The translations under genes were made by a program, and so were the position numbers. This document shows, piece after piece, positions 53,437-53,720 of a stretch of DNA of 53,720 nucleotides (its first letter is position 1; every line of letters begins with the position of its first letter). Under the pieces are notes generated by a model. The model ran no database searches. It was not told the DNA's origin and was given only the letters and a program-made list of their open reading frames with translations. The stretch is from Phycisphaerae bacterium (GTDB lineage: Bacteria > Planctomycetota > Phycisphaerae > Sedimentisphaerales > Anaerohalosphaeraceae). The stretch spans positions 1 through 53,720 of the forward strand of contig JACZKQ010000180.1 in assembly GCA_014859965.1 (NCBI GenBank), written 5' to 3'.

Positions 53437-53510
53437 TGGGCGATACTGGATTCGAACCAGTGACCTCACGGGTGTGATCCGTGCGCTCTAACCAGCTGAG
53501 CTAAACGCCC
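53437..53510 (-). tRNA. tRNA-Val (anticodon CAC)
   Basis: The minus strand folds as a cloverleaf: acceptor GGGCGTT/ATCGCCC (one T-T mismatch), D stem GCTC/GAGC, anticodon stem CACGG/CCGTG with loop ATCACAC, T stem ACTGG/CCAGT with TTCGAAT. Loop positions 34-36 are CAC, which reads GUG (Val). CCA is not encoded. 74 bases, no intron. Confidence 0.95.
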
Positions 53511-53608
53511 TTCTTTGTTATACGCGTCCATTTAACATGATGGTCGGGCGGAGGTCAAGGGATAAATTCCGGATGCGGCAGATTCCGCGTTTGTACGGTG
53601 CGGCGGGC

Positions 53609-53637
53609 TTGTGGCGGCCCATCGGAGAGGGTACAAT
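53609..53637 (+). promoter_or_regulatory. Sigma-70-like promoter of the right-edge gene
   Basis: TTGTGG (53609-53614) and TACAAT (53632-53637), spacer 17, 65 bases before the ATG at 53703. Confidence 0.5.
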
Positions 53638-53702
53638 AATGGTTTCAGTGCTTTGAAATGAGAGCACCAGGCAAAGCAGGTTTTTTTTGAGGAGAACAGG
53701 TT

Positions 53703-53720
53703 ATGAACCAGCATATCGGG
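53703..53720 (+). CDS. Start of a gene cut by the right edge
   Basis: ATG at 53703 with GAGGAG eight bases upstream, reading MNQHIG before the window ends. The promoter and ribosome site make it credible; six residues say nothing about function. Confidence 0.6.

Noticed and set aside
53437-53510. tRNA-His reading of the anticodon
   Set aside because: With a 7-base loop ATCACAC between CACGG and CCGTG, positions 34-36 are CAC (Val), and the extra 5' G of tRNA-His is not apparent.

Overview
The window is one contiguous stretch of a GC-rich bacterial chromosome. The gene content fits a planctomycete of the Phycisphaerae type. The signs are a PEP-CTERM protein, a GLUG-repeat protein ending in a dockerin-like EF-hand tail, a DUF1080 lipoprotein, many secreted DUF4038-type glycosidases, a Ser/Thr kinase/PP2C pair, and a four-subunit 2-oxoacid:ferredoxin oxidoreductase typical of anaerobes. 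The taxonomic call is an inference from families, not from a marker-gene tree.

Layout. (1) 1-14.3 kb, minus strand: a putative polysaccharide-utilisation array of secreted proteins. It reads, in transcription order, a xylose-isomerase-like TIM barrel, a nucleoside-hydrolase-like protein, two paralogous DUF4038-like glycosidases, a GH-A clan hydrolase with a CBM9-like tail, a large DUF4038 protein whose tail is cut by an in-frame TGA, a third glycosidase paralogue, a hicBA toxin-antitoxin pair and an unidentified secreted protein that runs off the left edge. A TTGCAA/TACAAT promoter sits at the head. (2) 14.5-31 kb, plus strand: core functions (ligA, ribD, kinase-zinc-ribbon protein plus PP2C phosphatase, DUF1080 lipoprotein, a MerR-like regulator with flgB and a FliA-type sigma factor, dapF, korDABC, an ExbD-like protein with a secreted helical-repeat protein, clpX). 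(3) 32-34.3 kb, plus strand: two small hypotheticals and a Na+/Ca2+ antiporter. (4) 34.5-40.1 kb, minus strand: exbD, exbB, a von Willebrand A protein with a TonB-like membrane anchor, a LysM L,D-transpeptidase, 5-formyl-THF cyclo-ligase and rarA. (5) 40.7-48 kb: PEP-CTERM protein, an adenine-methylase/PIN-nuclease cassette flanked by imperfect direct repeats, a two-component system divergent from a methyltransferase with a PmrA-box-like operator between them, and a GNAT acetyltransferase. (6) 49-53.7 kb: a sugar isomerase/epimerase, threonine synthase, the GLUG/dockerin protein, a tRNA-Val and the first codons of another gene.

The most noteworthy items are a TonB-type SxxxH transmembrane anchor fused to a vWA domain beside ExbB/ExbD, the methylase-PIN cassette, the nonsense codon exactly where paralogues have a conserved Trp, the CTTAAG-N5-CTTAAG operator, a dispersed palindromic intergenic repeat present in four copies, and the tandem zinc-ribbon kinase with its coupled phosphatase. 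No CRISPR array, rRNA or insertion sequence was seen. Starts were chosen by Shine-Dalgarno spacing and family length, so several differ from the longest open frame.
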